Shown piece by piece: positions 30,220 through 38,171 of a DNA stretch of 64,000 nt. A program made the translations under genes and the position numbers. Source of the DNA: Bacteroides sp. GM023. Lineage in GTDB: Bacteria; Bacteroidota; Bacteroidia; Bacteroidales; Bacteroidaceae. Position 1 is the first letter of the stretch. Every line of letters begins with the position of its first letter. The notes below the pieces were generated by a model that worked only from the letters and a program-made list of their open reading frames with translations, was not told where the DNA came from and did not search any database. The stretch covers positions 1-64,000 of the forward strand of contig NZ_JAAXGE010000011.1 of assembly GCF_014750685.1 (NCBI RefSeq), in the 5' to 3' direction.

Positions 30220-32271
30220 TTATTTTTTATTCAACCAGTCATAAAAGGTGTATTGTGCCCGGACGGCGGGGGTGCCGGGTGTTCTCTTTTTGAATACATT
30301 TTGCAGTTGGTCGTCCACCCAGCAGGCTTTTTGGTTGTCGGCGAGTTGGATGTTGAGCATTTCAATCAGGCTGTCGCGCAGGTCGGGGGCGAGGACGGGC
30401 GTGATGGCTTCGATGCGGCGGTAGAGGTTGCGACGCATCCAGTCGGGAGAACCCATGAAGACTTTGGGGCTGCCGTCGTTGCCGAAGTACCAGATGCGGG
30501 CGTGCTCAAGGAAGCTGTCTACAATACGGGTGACACGGATGTTACGACTGTATGACTGACCGGGGATGAGGCAGCAGATACCACGGACGATGAGGTCGAT
30601 TTGTACGCCGTGTTCGGAGGCTTCGTAGAGGCGGTCTATCATGGTGGGGTCTTGAAGGGCGTTCATTTTGAGGATGATACGGCCTTGCTTGCCTTCGTCG
30701 GCAAGGGAGATTTCACGGTCGATGAGGCGGTTCAACTCGGGGATGAGGTTGAAACGGGCGACGAGGAGGGTGCTGAACTTCAGGTCTTCTTTGCCTTGGA
30801 GGGTGCGGAAGAGGTTGTAGAGGTCGTTCACTATCTCCTTGCGACAGGTGAAAAGTCCGCAGTCGGCGTAGAGCGTGGCGGTCTTTTCGTTGAAGTTGCC
30901 GGTGCTGATGTAAGCGTAGTTGGGTAGCTTTTCGCCGTTCAGGCCGCGGCGGCGGATGAGGGCTACCTTGGCATGGACTTTCAGGCCGGGGATGCTGTAT
31001 ATTATTTTGATGCCGGCGGCTTGCATCATTTCGGCGGTGGCGAGGTTGTTCTCTTCGTCGAAACGGGCTTTCAGTTCTACGAATACGGTGACTTTCTTGC
31101 CGTTTTGGGCGGCGGCTATCAGGGTGTTGATGACGGCGGAGTTTTCGGCTACGCGGTATTGTGTCACCATGATTTCACGGGTTTCCGGGTTGTGCACGGC
31201 TTCGTAGAGGAAGTGGATGAAGTGCTCGAAGGAGTGGTAAGGGTAATATAAAAGCAAATCCTTCTGGGCGACGTAGTTGAAGATGGATTCTTTTTCGTCA
31301 AGGATGGTGAGCTTCATCGGCTTCGGTTTCTCAATGCCGCGCAGGGCTTTGTTCGGGTTGGGCAGATGGCGCAGGTCTTCCAGGTTCAGGTGCTTGTCGC
31401 CGGGGACGAGCTCGTCACGGTGGATGCGGAAGGCGTCTACGAGGAAGTCCAGGAAGTCTTGCGGCATGGCGCGGTCATAGACAAAACGGCAGACGTCACC
31501 TATCTTGCGTTTCTTTACTTTTTTCTTCAGTTGGGCTACGAGGTCGGCGCTGCTGGCGGTGTCGTCAATCAGTATGTCGGCGTCGCGGGAGATTTTGATA
31601 CAGTAGCTCGAGTCGATGTCGTAGCCGGGGAAAATGAGGTTGAGATTCGCTTTGATGATGTCTTCGGTGAACATCAGGTAGTGGTTCTTCTCGTGAGACG
31701 GGAGTTCGATGAAGCGGGGGACTTTGGCGTACGGTTGCTTCATGACGAAGTAGTAGGGGGTGCGCTGGGCATTTTTCAGATAAACACGGATGGCAAGATA
31801 AAGCCGGTTGTCTCGCAGGAAGGAGACGATTTTATCTTTGGATACGGGTACCGGTTGCAGGTAGGGGAAGATTTCTTCTTTGAAGAAGTCTTTGATAAAC
31901 TGCTGGTGGAACGGTTCTACGTGTCTGTCCTGGTAAAATATGATATGGTTTTTGCGCAGGGCAGGCAGTATCTTTTGTTCGTAGATAAGCACACGGTCGT
32001 CCAGTTGCCGGTTGACTTCCCGGTTGATTTCTTCTACGAGTTCGCGGGCGGATTGTACGGTTTCTTCGTCGCTTTCCGTTGCTCCCGAAGCGACCGCTTT
32101 ATGGTCGGCCACACGGATTTTGTAAAATTCTTCGAGGTTGGAAGAGTAGATGGAAATGAAATTAATGCGCTCGTAGAGCGGGAGATGCTCGTCCCGAGCC
32201 TCCATCAATACGCGGTAGTTGAATGATAGCCAACTGATATCTCGCTTAAAATAATTATATTTGCTTTCCAT
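30220..32271 (-). CDS. ppk1: Polyphosphate kinase 1
   Basis: 683 residues, the normal PPK1 length. It makes inorganic polyphosphate from ATP, reversibly. All four domains can be followed: N-terminal helices (YNYFKRDISWLSFNYRVLMEA), middle domain, and two phospholipase-D-like C-terminal domains. The autophosphorylated His is in SIPGLKVHAKVALI, followed by YAYISTGNFNEKTATLYAD and the second His domain (EASEHGVQIDLIVRGICCL). It lies near a PiT transporter with a PhoU-like domain, so the region deals with phosphate uptake and storage. Confidence 0.95.
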   Translation of the reverse strand: MESKYNYFKRDISWLSFNYRVLMEARDEHLPLYERINFISIYSSNLEEFYKIRVADHKAVASGATESDEETVQSARELVEEINREVNRQLDDRVLIYEQKILPALRKNHIIFYQDRHVEPFHQQFIKDFFKEEIFPYLQPVPVSKDKIVSFLRDNRLYLAIRVYLKNAQRTPYYFVMKQPYAKVPRFIELPSHEKNHYLMFTEDIIKANLNLIFPGYDIDSSYCIKISRDADILIDDTASSADLVAQLKKKVKKRKIGDVCRFVYDRAMPQDFLDFLVDAFRIHRDELVPGDKHLNLEDLRHLPNPNKALRGIEKPKPMKLTILDEKESIFNYVAQKDLLLYYPYHSFEHFIHFLYEAVHNPETREIMVTQYRVAENSAVINTLIAAAQNGKKVTVFVELKARFDEENNLATAEMMQAAGIKIIYSIPGLKVHAKVALIRRRGLNGEKLPNYAYISTGNFNEKTATLYADCGLFTCRKEIVNDLYNLFRTLQGKEDLKFSTLLVARFNLIPELNRLIDREISLADEGKQGRIILKMNALQDPTMIDRLYEASEHGVQIDLIVRGICCLIPGQSYSRNIRVTRIVDSFLEHARIWYFGNDGSPKVFMGSPDWMRRNLYRRIEAITPVLAPDLRDSLIEMLNIQLADNQKACWVDDQLQNVFKKRTPGTPAVRAQYTFYDWLNKK

Positions 32272-32288
32272 GTGCTTTAAGATTTTTC

Positions 32289-32305
32289 CAAATATAGTAT
32301 CTTTG
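32289..32305. promoter_or_regulatory. Divergent -7 boxes upstream of ppk1
   Basis: CAAATATA at 32289-32296 is a minus-strand TATATTTG box for ppk1. TATCTTTG at 32298-32305 is a plus-strand box with no recognised gene after it, only a 13-codon frame at 32330-32371 (MKNKIHFLLFSKM). Confidence 0.55.
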
Positions 32306-32422
32306 TGGGATTAAACAAAGAAATAAAGATGAAAAACAAGATTCATTTTCTTTTGTTTAGTAAGATGTAGGAGGACGAGTGAATAAATTGGTGAAAAACA
32401 TTGCTTGTTGCGGATAAATTCG

Positions 32423-32430
32423 TACTTTTG
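32423..32430 (+). promoter_or_regulatory. -7 box (TACTTTTG) for the small-protein/DUF6169 pair
   Basis: Exact TAnnTTTG match, 24 nt before the ATG at 32455. It supports a short leader. Confidence 0.6.
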
Positions 32431-32454
32431 CATCATAAATAAGCCGTTGGAAAG

Positions 32455-32607
32455 ATGACAATGAAGAAATTTAAATCGAAAGAAGAAGCGGTGAAAGCCA
32501 TAAAAGAGGCTGCTATACGCAAACGTATTTGGACTGAACAGGTTCAGAGCGGGCGTTCTGTGTCCGAATTGAAGGACAAAGATTTCAAGTTGGTTAAGTT
32601 CTGCTGA
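32455..32607 (+). CDS. 50-residue basic protein coupled to a DUF6169 gene
   Basis: ATG at 32455 (a second ATG at 32461), stop TGA at 32605-32607. The product is Lys/Arg-rich and helical (KSKEEAVKAIKEAAIRKRIWTEQVQSG), ending SELKDKDFKLVKFC. Its stop overlaps the next start as TGATG, so the two proteins are made together, and a promoter box precedes it. Together with its partner it could be a small regulatory or toxin-antitoxin-like pair, which is speculation from arrangement only. Confidence 0.7.
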   Translation: MTMKKFKSKEEAVKAIKEAAIRKRIWTEQVQSGRSVSELKDKDFKLVKFC

Positions 32608-33107
32608 TGTACTGCCTTCCTATTGAACAAATTAACCGAATCTCACCTTACAAAGTCGAAATTGCAAGTGATGGAAATTCACTGATTTTTCATACCCGAT
32701 ATGGATTAACGTATGAGGCGGGTTTCGTGGAGGATTACACCTTTTTTGATGAAAATACCTACCAGTTTTTTATTGTAGAGAAGAATGGCAATCATGTTCT
32801 CAAAGATTCGTTGGTTCGCAAAACAGTATGGGCTATCGTAGAGGTGTTTTTTCAGGAAAATAGTAATGTACTACTCTATGTCTGCGATACTTCGGATGGT
32901 CGGCAGGCTATTCGTGACCGTCTTTTTGATATTTGGTTTCATGAATATGAGAAACGGGGGGAATATATGCATTTTACGGCAAAAGTAGAGTCGGATTCGA
33001 TTTGTTATTTCGCTTCTGTTATTTTAAAAATCACTCATCCTCAGATAGATGAGATAAGGGACGCTTTTGAACTTTTTACGGAGGAAATGAAAGATAAACT
33101 TTCTTAA
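32607..33107 (+). CDS. DUF6169-like protein
   Basis: 166 residues, no signal peptide. Strand-rich N-terminal half (YKVEIASDGNSLIFHTRYGLTYEAGFV) and a middle section TVWAIVEVFFQENSNVLLYVCDTSDGRQAIRDRLFDIWF. It resembles the DUF6169 family of Bacteroides, which has no known function. Translation is coupled to the 50-residue protein upstream through TGATG. The downstream phosphoesterase begins 14 bp later, so all three may share a transcript. Confidence 0.75.
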   Translation: MYCLPIEQINRISPYKVEIASDGNSLIFHTRYGLTYEAGFVEDYTFFDENTYQFFIVEKNGNHVLKDSLVRKTVWAIVEVFFQENSNVLLYVCDTSDGRQAIRDRLFDIWFHEYEKRGEYMHFTAKVESDSICYFASVILKITHPQIDEIRDAFELFTEEMKDKLS

Positions 33108-33121
33108 ATGATGACAAGAAG

Positions 33122-33616
33122 ATGACAAGAATTGGATTATTATCAGATACTCACGCTTACTGGGACAAGAAATACCTGGAATACTTCGAGCCGTGTGACG
33201 AGATTTGGCATGCCGGAGACATTGGTTCAGTGGAAGTTGCGGAGAAGCTGGCAGCGTTCCGGCCGTTCCGCGCGGTCTATGGAAATATAGACGGGCAGGA
33301 AATCAGGAAGCTGTTTCCGCAGGTGAACCGCTTCACGGTGGATGGCGCGGAGGTGCTGATAAAGCATATCGGCGGTTATCCGGGGAAGTATGATCCTTCG
33401 ATAATCGGCAGTCTGATGGCGCGTCCGCCAAAACTTTTTATCAGCGGACATTCGCATATATTAAAGGTAAAGTATGACAAAACGCTCGATATGCTGCATA
33501 TCAATCCGGGGGCGGCAGGGATGTCCGGCTTTCATAAGGTGCGGACGTTGGTGCGGTTTGTAATTGACCAAGGGGCGTTCAGTGACCTGGAAGTTATCGA
33601 GCTGGCGGATAAATAA
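33122..33616 (+). CDS. YfcE/MJ0936-type metallophosphoesterase
   Basis: 164 residues. The metal-binding motifs of the calcineurin-like fold are present in order: LSDTHAYWD (Asp-x-His), HAGDIGS (Gly-Asp), YGNIDG (Gly-Asn-x-Asp), IKHIGGYPGK and SGHSHI (Gly-His-x-His), then HINPGAAG. Members hydrolyse phosphodiesters with Mn or Ni. The physiological substrate is not known. Confidence 0.9.
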   Translation: MTRIGLLSDTHAYWDKKYLEYFEPCDEIWHAGDIGSVEVAEKLAAFRPFRAVYGNIDGQEIRKLFPQVNRFTVDGAEVLIKHIGGYPGKYDPSIIGSLMARPPKLFISGHSHILKVKYDKTLDMLHINPGAAGMSGFHKVRTLVRFVIDQGAFSDLEVIELADK

Positions 33617-33705
33617 TGTGTTAATTCGCCAATGTGATGCTGTCCAATTAAACGACAGGACAGCAAATAGACAGGTTGACAGATTGAAATATTGCCACAT
33701 TATTT

Positions 33706-33737
33706 TTGTCATTTCAGATTTCTTTCCGACCTTTGCA
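33706..33737 (+). promoter_or_regulatory. Probable promoter of rfbA
   Basis: TTTG near 33707-33710, then 19 bp, then GACCTTTG at 33730-33737 (one base off TAnnTTTG). It lies 29 nt before the rfbA ATG. Confidence 0.45.
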
Positions 33738-33765
33738 CACAGTTAATGATTTAACTTAGACGAAC

Positions 33766-34635
33766 ATGAAAGGAATTATTCTCGCCGGGGGAAGTGCTAC
33801 CCGTCTTTACCCGCTTTCTAAAGCGATTTCCAAACAGATTATGCCTGTGTATGACAAACCGATGATTTATTATCCATTGTCTACGTTGATGCTGGCGGGA
33901 ATACGTGAGGTGCTGATAATCTCGACTCCACGTGACTTGCCGATGTTCCGCGACTTGCTGGGAACGGGTGAGGAGTTGGGAATGTCCTTCTCTTATAAGA
34001 TTCAGGAACAACCCAACGGACTGGCACAGGCTTTCGTCCTGGGTGCCGACTTTCTGAACGGCGAACCGGGATGCTTGATTCTTGGTGATAATATGTTCTA
34101 TGGACAGGGATTTTCCGCTATGCTTCGCCGGGCTGCCAGTACGGAGAAAGGAGCTTGCATCTTCGGTTATTACGTGAAAGACCCGCGCGCTTATGGTGTC
34201 GTGGAGTTTGACGAACAGGGAAATGTGATTTCTTTGGAAGAAAAGCCCGAAGTGCCGAAAAGCAATTATGCCGTGCCCGGACTCTACTTTTATGATGCCA
34301 GCGTGACGGAAAAAGCGGCGGCTCTTCGCCCTTCGGCACGTGGAGAATATGAAATAACGGATTTGAACCGCCTTTATTTGGAAGAAGGTACGTTGAAAGT
34401 GGAGCTGTTCGGACGCGGATTCGCTTGGCTGGATACGGGAAATTGCGACAGTCTGCTGGAAGCTTCCAACTTTGTCGCTACCATTCAGAATCGTCAAGGG
34501 TTCTACGTGAGTTGTATCGAAGAAATAGCCTGGCGTCAGGGATGGATTCCGACGGAACAGTTGCTTCTGTTGGGACAACGACTCGAAAAGACCGAGTATG
34601 GCAAGTACCTCATCGAACTGGCGAAACAACCCTAA
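33766..34635 (+). CDS. rfbA: Glucose-1-phosphate thymidylyltransferase
   Basis: 289 residues, the usual size. It makes dTDP-glucose from dTTP and glucose-1-phosphate, the first step toward dTDP-L-rhamnose and related sugars. The nucleotide-binding signature is LAGGSATRLYPLSKAISKQ (usual form GGSGTRL), with the active-site LGDNMFYG and EEKPEVPKSNYAVPGLYFYD. It is followed 21 bp later by rfbB. The remaining rhamnose genes (rfbC, rfbD) are not in this window. Confidence 0.96.
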   Translation: MKGIILAGGSATRLYPLSKAISKQIMPVYDKPMIYYPLSTLMLAGIREVLIISTPRDLPMFRDLLGTGEELGMSFSYKIQEQPNGLAQAFVLGADFLNGEPGCLILGDNMFYGQGFSAMLRRAASTEKGACIFGYYVKDPRAYGVVEFDEQGNVISLEEKPEVPKSNYAVPGLYFYDASVTEKAAALRPSARGEYEITDLNRLYLEEGTLKVELFGRGFAWLDTGNCDSLLEASNFVATIQNRQGFYVSCIEEIAWRQGWIPTEQLLLLGQRLEKTEYGKYLIELAKQP

Positions 34636-34656
34636 AATCAACATAATAAATAAAAT

Positions 34657-35793
34657 ATGAAAACTTATCTAGTGACCGGTGCCGCAGGTTTTATCGGTGC
34701 GAATTACATTAAGTACATCTTGGGCAAGTATAACGACGTCAAAGTCGTGATACTGGACGCTCTGACGTATGCGGGTAACTTAGGAACGATTGCCAAAGAC
34801 ATCGACAACGAACGCTGCTTTTTTATCAAGGGAGATATTTGCAGCCGCGATGTGGTAGACGGTCTTTTTGCTGAGTATCGTTTTGACTATGTGGTGAATT
34901 TTGCTGCCGAAAGTCATGTAGACCGCAGCATCGAAAATCCGCAACTGTTCCTGATTACAAATATTCTCGGGACACAGAACTTGCTGGATTGCGCACGTCG
35001 CGCATGGGTGATGGGTAAAGACGAACATGGTTACCCGACCTGGAGAAAGGGTGTACGCTATCATCAGGTATCTACCGACGAGGTGTACGGTTCGCTCGGA
35101 GCCGAAGGGTATTTCACCGAGGCTACCCCGCTTTGCCCTCACAGCCCGTACAGTGCTTCCAAAACGAGCGCGGATATGTTCGTGATGGCTTATCACGACA
35201 CGTATAAGATGCCGGTTACGATTACCCGCTGTTCAAATAACTACGGACCGTATCATTTCCCTGAGAAATTGATTCCATTGATAATCAAGAATATCCTCGA
35301 AGGAAAGCATCTGCCTGTCTACGGTGACGGCAGCAACGTGCGCGACTGGCTTTATGTGGAAGACCACTGCAAAGCAATCGACGTCGTAGTGCGTGAAGGC
35401 AAGGAAGGAGAAGTGTACAACGTAGGCGGACACAACGAGAAGACAAATCTCGAAATTGTGAAGCTGACTATCTCTACCATTCACCGTCTGATGGCGGAGA
35501 ACCCCGAATATCGCAAGATTCTCAAGAAGAAAGTGAAAGATGCCAACGGTGAGATTTCCATCGATTGGATGAACGAAGACCTGATTACTTTCGTCAAAGA
35601 CCGTTTGGGACACGACCAGCGTTATGCTATCGACCCGACGAAGATTACCGATGCTTTAGGCTGGTATCCCGAAACAAAATTCGAAGTTGGAATAGTGAAA
35701 ACTATTGAATGGTATTTGGAAAATCAAGCCTGGGTGGAAGAAGTTACCAGTGGCGATTATCAGGGATATTACGAAAAGATGTACGGAAAATAA
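34657..35793 (+). CDS. rfbB: dTDP-glucose 4,6-dehydratase
   Basis: 378 residues. Short-chain dehydrogenase fold with the NAD motif GAAGFIGANY at the N-terminus, the catalytic QVSTDEVYGSLG region, YSASK (Tyr-x-x-x-Lys) and TRCSNNYGPYHFPEKLIP. It converts dTDP-glucose to dTDP-4-keto-6-deoxyglucose. It is the second gene of the rfbAB operon. About 20 residues longer than E. coli RfbB, mostly in a loop around 275-305. Confidence 0.96.
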   Translation: MKTYLVTGAAGFIGANYIKYILGKYNDVKVVILDALTYAGNLGTIAKDIDNERCFFIKGDICSRDVVDGLFAEYRFDYVVNFAAESHVDRSIENPQLFLITNILGTQNLLDCARRAWVMGKDEHGYPTWRKGVRYHQVSTDEVYGSLGAEGYFTEATPLCPHSPYSASKTSADMFVMAYHDTYKMPVTITRCSNNYGPYHFPEKLIPLIIKNILEGKHLPVYGDGSNVRDWLYVEDHCKAIDVVVREGKEGEVYNVGGHNEKTNLEIVKLTISTIHRLMAENPEYRKILKKKVKDANGEISIDWMNEDLITFVKDRLGHDQRYAIDPTKITDALGWYPETKFEVGIVKTIEWYLENQAWVEEVTSGDYQGYYEKMYGK

Positions 35794-35883
35794 ATTGAGA
35801 ATTGAGAATTAAAAATTGAGAAATAATAGTGTTGCGGTATTAGCGTAGCTATTTTTCAATTTTTAATTCTCAATTCTCAATTT
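35792..35883. terminator. 33-bp inverted repeat between rfbB and menA
   Basis: Arms 35792-35824 and 35851-35883 match at 32 of 33 positions (AATTGAGAATTGAGAATTAA type) around a 26-nt loop. It starts inside the rfbB stop region and covers the menA stop, so it would terminate both convergent transcripts. Confidence 0.75.
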
Positions 35884-36830
35884 AACAACATTCCGATAGA
35901 TAAAAGAATGCCCATAAGCAGCATATTACGCGAAGTCTCGCCTAATATGCTGTTTAATTTTTTACCACTGTATATCTTTACCATCCGTCTCCAGGTGAAG
36001 AAATGAGGAATCAGGTAGAGCTGCGGGAGAAGCGCGGCATAGATATGTCCTTCAAAAAGGAAAAACAGGCAGAGGAGAGAAGCCGCAATCCCCAGTGTCA
36101 GATAGAAATAGCGTCCGAACTTCTCGCCGAAACGGACAATAACCGTTCGTTTTCCGCTCCGTGCATCCGCTTCGCGGTCCCGATAATTGTTTACTACCAG
36201 CAAAGTGTCGATAAGCAATCCGCAGACAAGAGAAGCGACAGTGACGTCCGGTGTCCATGTCAACGCTTGCACATAGTAAGTTCCGCCTACGGGTACGAAT
36301 CCGAAAAAGACAATGACTAATACATCTCCCCAACCATTGTAGGAGAGGGGATAAGGTCCTGTAGTATAAAGAAAAGCGAACAATACGCAGAGTACTCCAA
36401 CAATAATAAGTTCCCATCCGGCAAAGAAAAGCAGTGTGCAACCGATAAGACAGGCAAGGGCAACAGTCATAATAATTCCTGTTTTCATCGCTTGTGGAGA
36501 AATCCATCCTTGTGCACAGGCGCGTTCAGGCCCCAATCGGTCTTCACGGTCAGTTCCTTTGAGAAAGTCGAAAAGGTCATTGATGAAATTGGCGGCAATC
36601 TGCATCAAACTCGCAAACAGGCAGCAGATAAGTGCGGGCAACCAGTGAAAATGCCCGTCCATCGTGGCGAGTGCCGTACCTATCAATACGGGGGTGATAG
36701 CTCCTGTGAGTGTTTTTGGACGTGCTGCTAATATCCATGCTTGCAGTGAGTTACGTTTCACAACTTCCATGCTTTTAGGTTTTACACCTTCCCTGTTTTT
36801 ATGTTTTACTGCTTCCATGCTTTTATACAT
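35877..36830 (-). CDS. menA: 1,4-dihydroxy-2-naphthoate polyprenyltransferase
   Basis: About 317 residues from the ATG at 36830. Frames open up to 36860, but that ATG lies in the promoter; ATGs at 36818 or 36770 are also possible. It attaches a polyprenyl chain to 1,4-dihydroxy-2-naphthoate in menaquinone synthesis. UbiA fold: eight or nine hydrophobic helices, Asp-rich motif NFINDLFDFLKGTD and second motif YRDREADARSGKRT. The first 16 or so residues before MEVVKRNSLQAW are encoded by 24-bp repeats and look like a recent extension. A lone menA is common when the other men genes lie elsewhere. Confidence 0.88.
   Translation of the reverse strand: MYKSMEAVKHKNREGVKPKSMEVVKRNSLQAWILAARPKTLTGAITPVLIGTALATMDGHFHWLPALICCLFASLMQIAANFINDLFDFLKGTDREDRLGPERACAQGWISPQAMKTGIIMTVALACLIGCTLLFFAGWELIIVGVLCVLFAFLYTTGPYPLSYNGWGDVLVIVFFGFVPVGGTYYVQALTWTPDVTVASLVCGLLIDTLLVVNNYRDREADARSGKRTVIVRFGEKFGRYFYLTLGIAASLLCLFFLFEGHIYAALLPQLYLIPHFFTWRRMVKIYSGKKLNSILGETSRNMLLMGILLSIGMLLN
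36764..36828 (-). repeat. 24-bp tandem repeats at the 5' end of menA
   Basis: Units at 36764 and 36788 plus a partial at 36812 (CTTCCATGCTTTTA... on the plus strand). They encode MEAVKHKN, REGVKPKS and MEVVKRNS, so each unit offers or nearly offers a start codon. Confidence 0.8.
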
Positions 36831-36849
36831 TATAAAGAGTTTTGACGGA

Positions 36850-36877
36850 CAAAGATACATGATTTTTTGTATCTTTG
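36850..36877. promoter_or_regulatory. Divergent -7 boxes for menA and a phosphoesterase lipoprotein
   Basis: CAAAGATA at 36850-36857 (minus-strand TATCTTTG, menA) and TATCTTTG at 36870-36877 (plus strand, gene at 36922) sit only 12 bp apart, so the two promoters share DNA and could interfere with each other. Confidence 0.65.
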
Positions 36878-36921
36878 CGTCTCAAAAAACTTCAAACTAT
36901 AAAGAATATAAGAGAGAGAAG

Positions 36922-37986
36922 ATGAAAAAAACAATATACCCGTTTATTCTGTTAGCACTGCTTGTACTGGTTTCCTGTAAGTCGAAAAAGAATGTAGTGG
37001 CTACTTTGCCGCGTCCTGTCCTGAATGTTGATTCTGTTTCTGCGGACATCGCTGATACTGCGGGTGTCATAGCGGATTTATTCACCCCCGACCATTCGCA
37101 ACTCAAAGACCTGAATGTCTCGAAAAGTGAGAACAGCCAACCTAAGAAACAGGAAGCTGTCACCGACGAGAAACATAATGACTGGGTGCTCCGTGGCACG
37201 AAAATAACTTCTTCGTCAGTTGATGTTCCTTCCGGCTATACGGGCATAGACCGTGTAGTAAAGTATGACTTTACACACCGTGATGTTCCCGAAGCATTCG
37301 AAGGTTTTCGCATCGCTTTCATTTCCGACTTGCACTACAAGAGCCTGTTTAAAGAAAAAGGCTTGAACGACCTTGTCCGTCTCCTGATTGCTCAAAAGGC
37401 AGATGTTCTCTTGATGGGTGGCGACTATCAGGAAGGTTGCGAATACGTAGAGCCTTTATTTGCCGCGCTTTCTCGGGTAAAGACACCAATGGGGACTTAC
37501 GGAGTGATGGGGAATAATGACTACGAACGTTGTCACGATGACATTGTGCGTACAATGGAGCATTATGGAATGCGTGTGTTGGAACACGCAGTGGATACGC
37601 TTCGCAAGGACGGTCAGCAGATTATCATTGCCGGAGTGCGCAATCCTTTCGACCTTACACGCAATGGTGTATCACCGACTCTTGCGCTTTCTCCCAGAGA
37701 TTTCGTGGTTCTACTGGTGCATACACCGGATTATATAGAGGATGTTTCAATAGCAAATACAGACCTTGCCCTGGCAGGACATACACATGGCGGACAAGTC
37801 CGTATCTTCGGAGTGGCTCCGATACTGAATTCGCACTACGGCAACCGTTTCTTAACCGGCTTGGCATATAATTTCGCAAAAATTCCTTTGATAGTTACCA
37901 ATGGCATCGGCACTTCACAAATGCCGATTCGTATCGGCGCTCCGGCAGAAATAATAATGATAACACTACATCGGCTGACGGAGTAA
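36922..37986 (+). CDS. Lipoprotein metallophosphoesterase (YaeI/Cdc1-like)
   Basis: 354 residues from the ATG at 36922. Longer readings run back through the menA gene and are rejected. A lipoprotein signal (LLVLVSC, Cys near 19) is followed by a linker to about residue 105. The calcineurin-like phosphoesterase motifs follow in order: FISDLHYKS, LLMGGDYQE, GVMGNNDYE, VLLVHTPD and LAGHTHGGQV. Members of this group act on phospholipids or nucleotides at the membrane surface. The substrate here is unknown. Confidence 0.88.
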   Translation: MKKTIYPFILLALLVLVSCKSKKNVVATLPRPVLNVDSVSADIADTAGVIADLFTPDHSQLKDLNVSKSENSQPKKQEAVTDEKHNDWVLRGTKITSSSVDVPSGYTGIDRVVKYDFTHRDVPEAFEGFRIAFISDLHYKSLFKEKGLNDLVRLLIAQKADVLLMGGDYQEGCEYVEPLFAALSRVKTPMGTYGVMGNNDYERCHDDIVRTMEHYGMRVLEHAVDTLRKDGQQIIIAGVRNPFDLTRNGVSPTLALSPRDFVVLLVHTPDYIEDVSIANTDLALAGHTHGGQVRIFGVAPILNSHYGNRFLTGLAYNFAKIPLIVTNGIGTSQMPIRIGAPAEIIMITLHRLTE

Positions 37987-38112
37987 ATACACTTTCTTGC
38001 ACGACTTTTTGTTGAGTATCACACTTTTTGGTACGACTTTTCGGATGAATACTACACTTTTCTGTACGACTTTGTGTTAAATGTCACATTTTTCTGCACG
38101 ACTTTTTGTGAA
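37984..38112. repeat. Four degenerate 33-bp tandem repeats after the phosphoesterase gene
   Basis: Each unit contains ACACTTTYTKGYACGACTTT with variants. The array begins at the stop codon and fills most of the gap before the next promoter. Confidence 0.8.
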
Positions 38113-38128
38113 TCTCCTTTTTGCTATT

Positions 38129-38136
38129 TATATTTG
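38129..38136 (+). promoter_or_regulatory. -7 box (TATATTTG) for the DUF4143 ATPase
   Basis: Exact TAnnTTTG match. It lies after the upstream ATG at 38121 and 36 nt before the ATG at 38172, which decides for the latter. Confidence 0.6.
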
Positions 38137-38171
38137 TATCTCATAAATCGTTGATAATAAAAGGAAAGAGT

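Noticed and set aside
32330..32371. 13-codon frame MKNKIHFLLFSKM after a plus-strand promoter box
   Set aside because: Too short to support as a gene; kept only as a note with the promoter.
36664..36921. N-terminal extension of the phosphoesterase lipoprotein
   Set aside because: It would run through menA and both promoters; the ATG at 36922 begins a proper lipoprotein signal.
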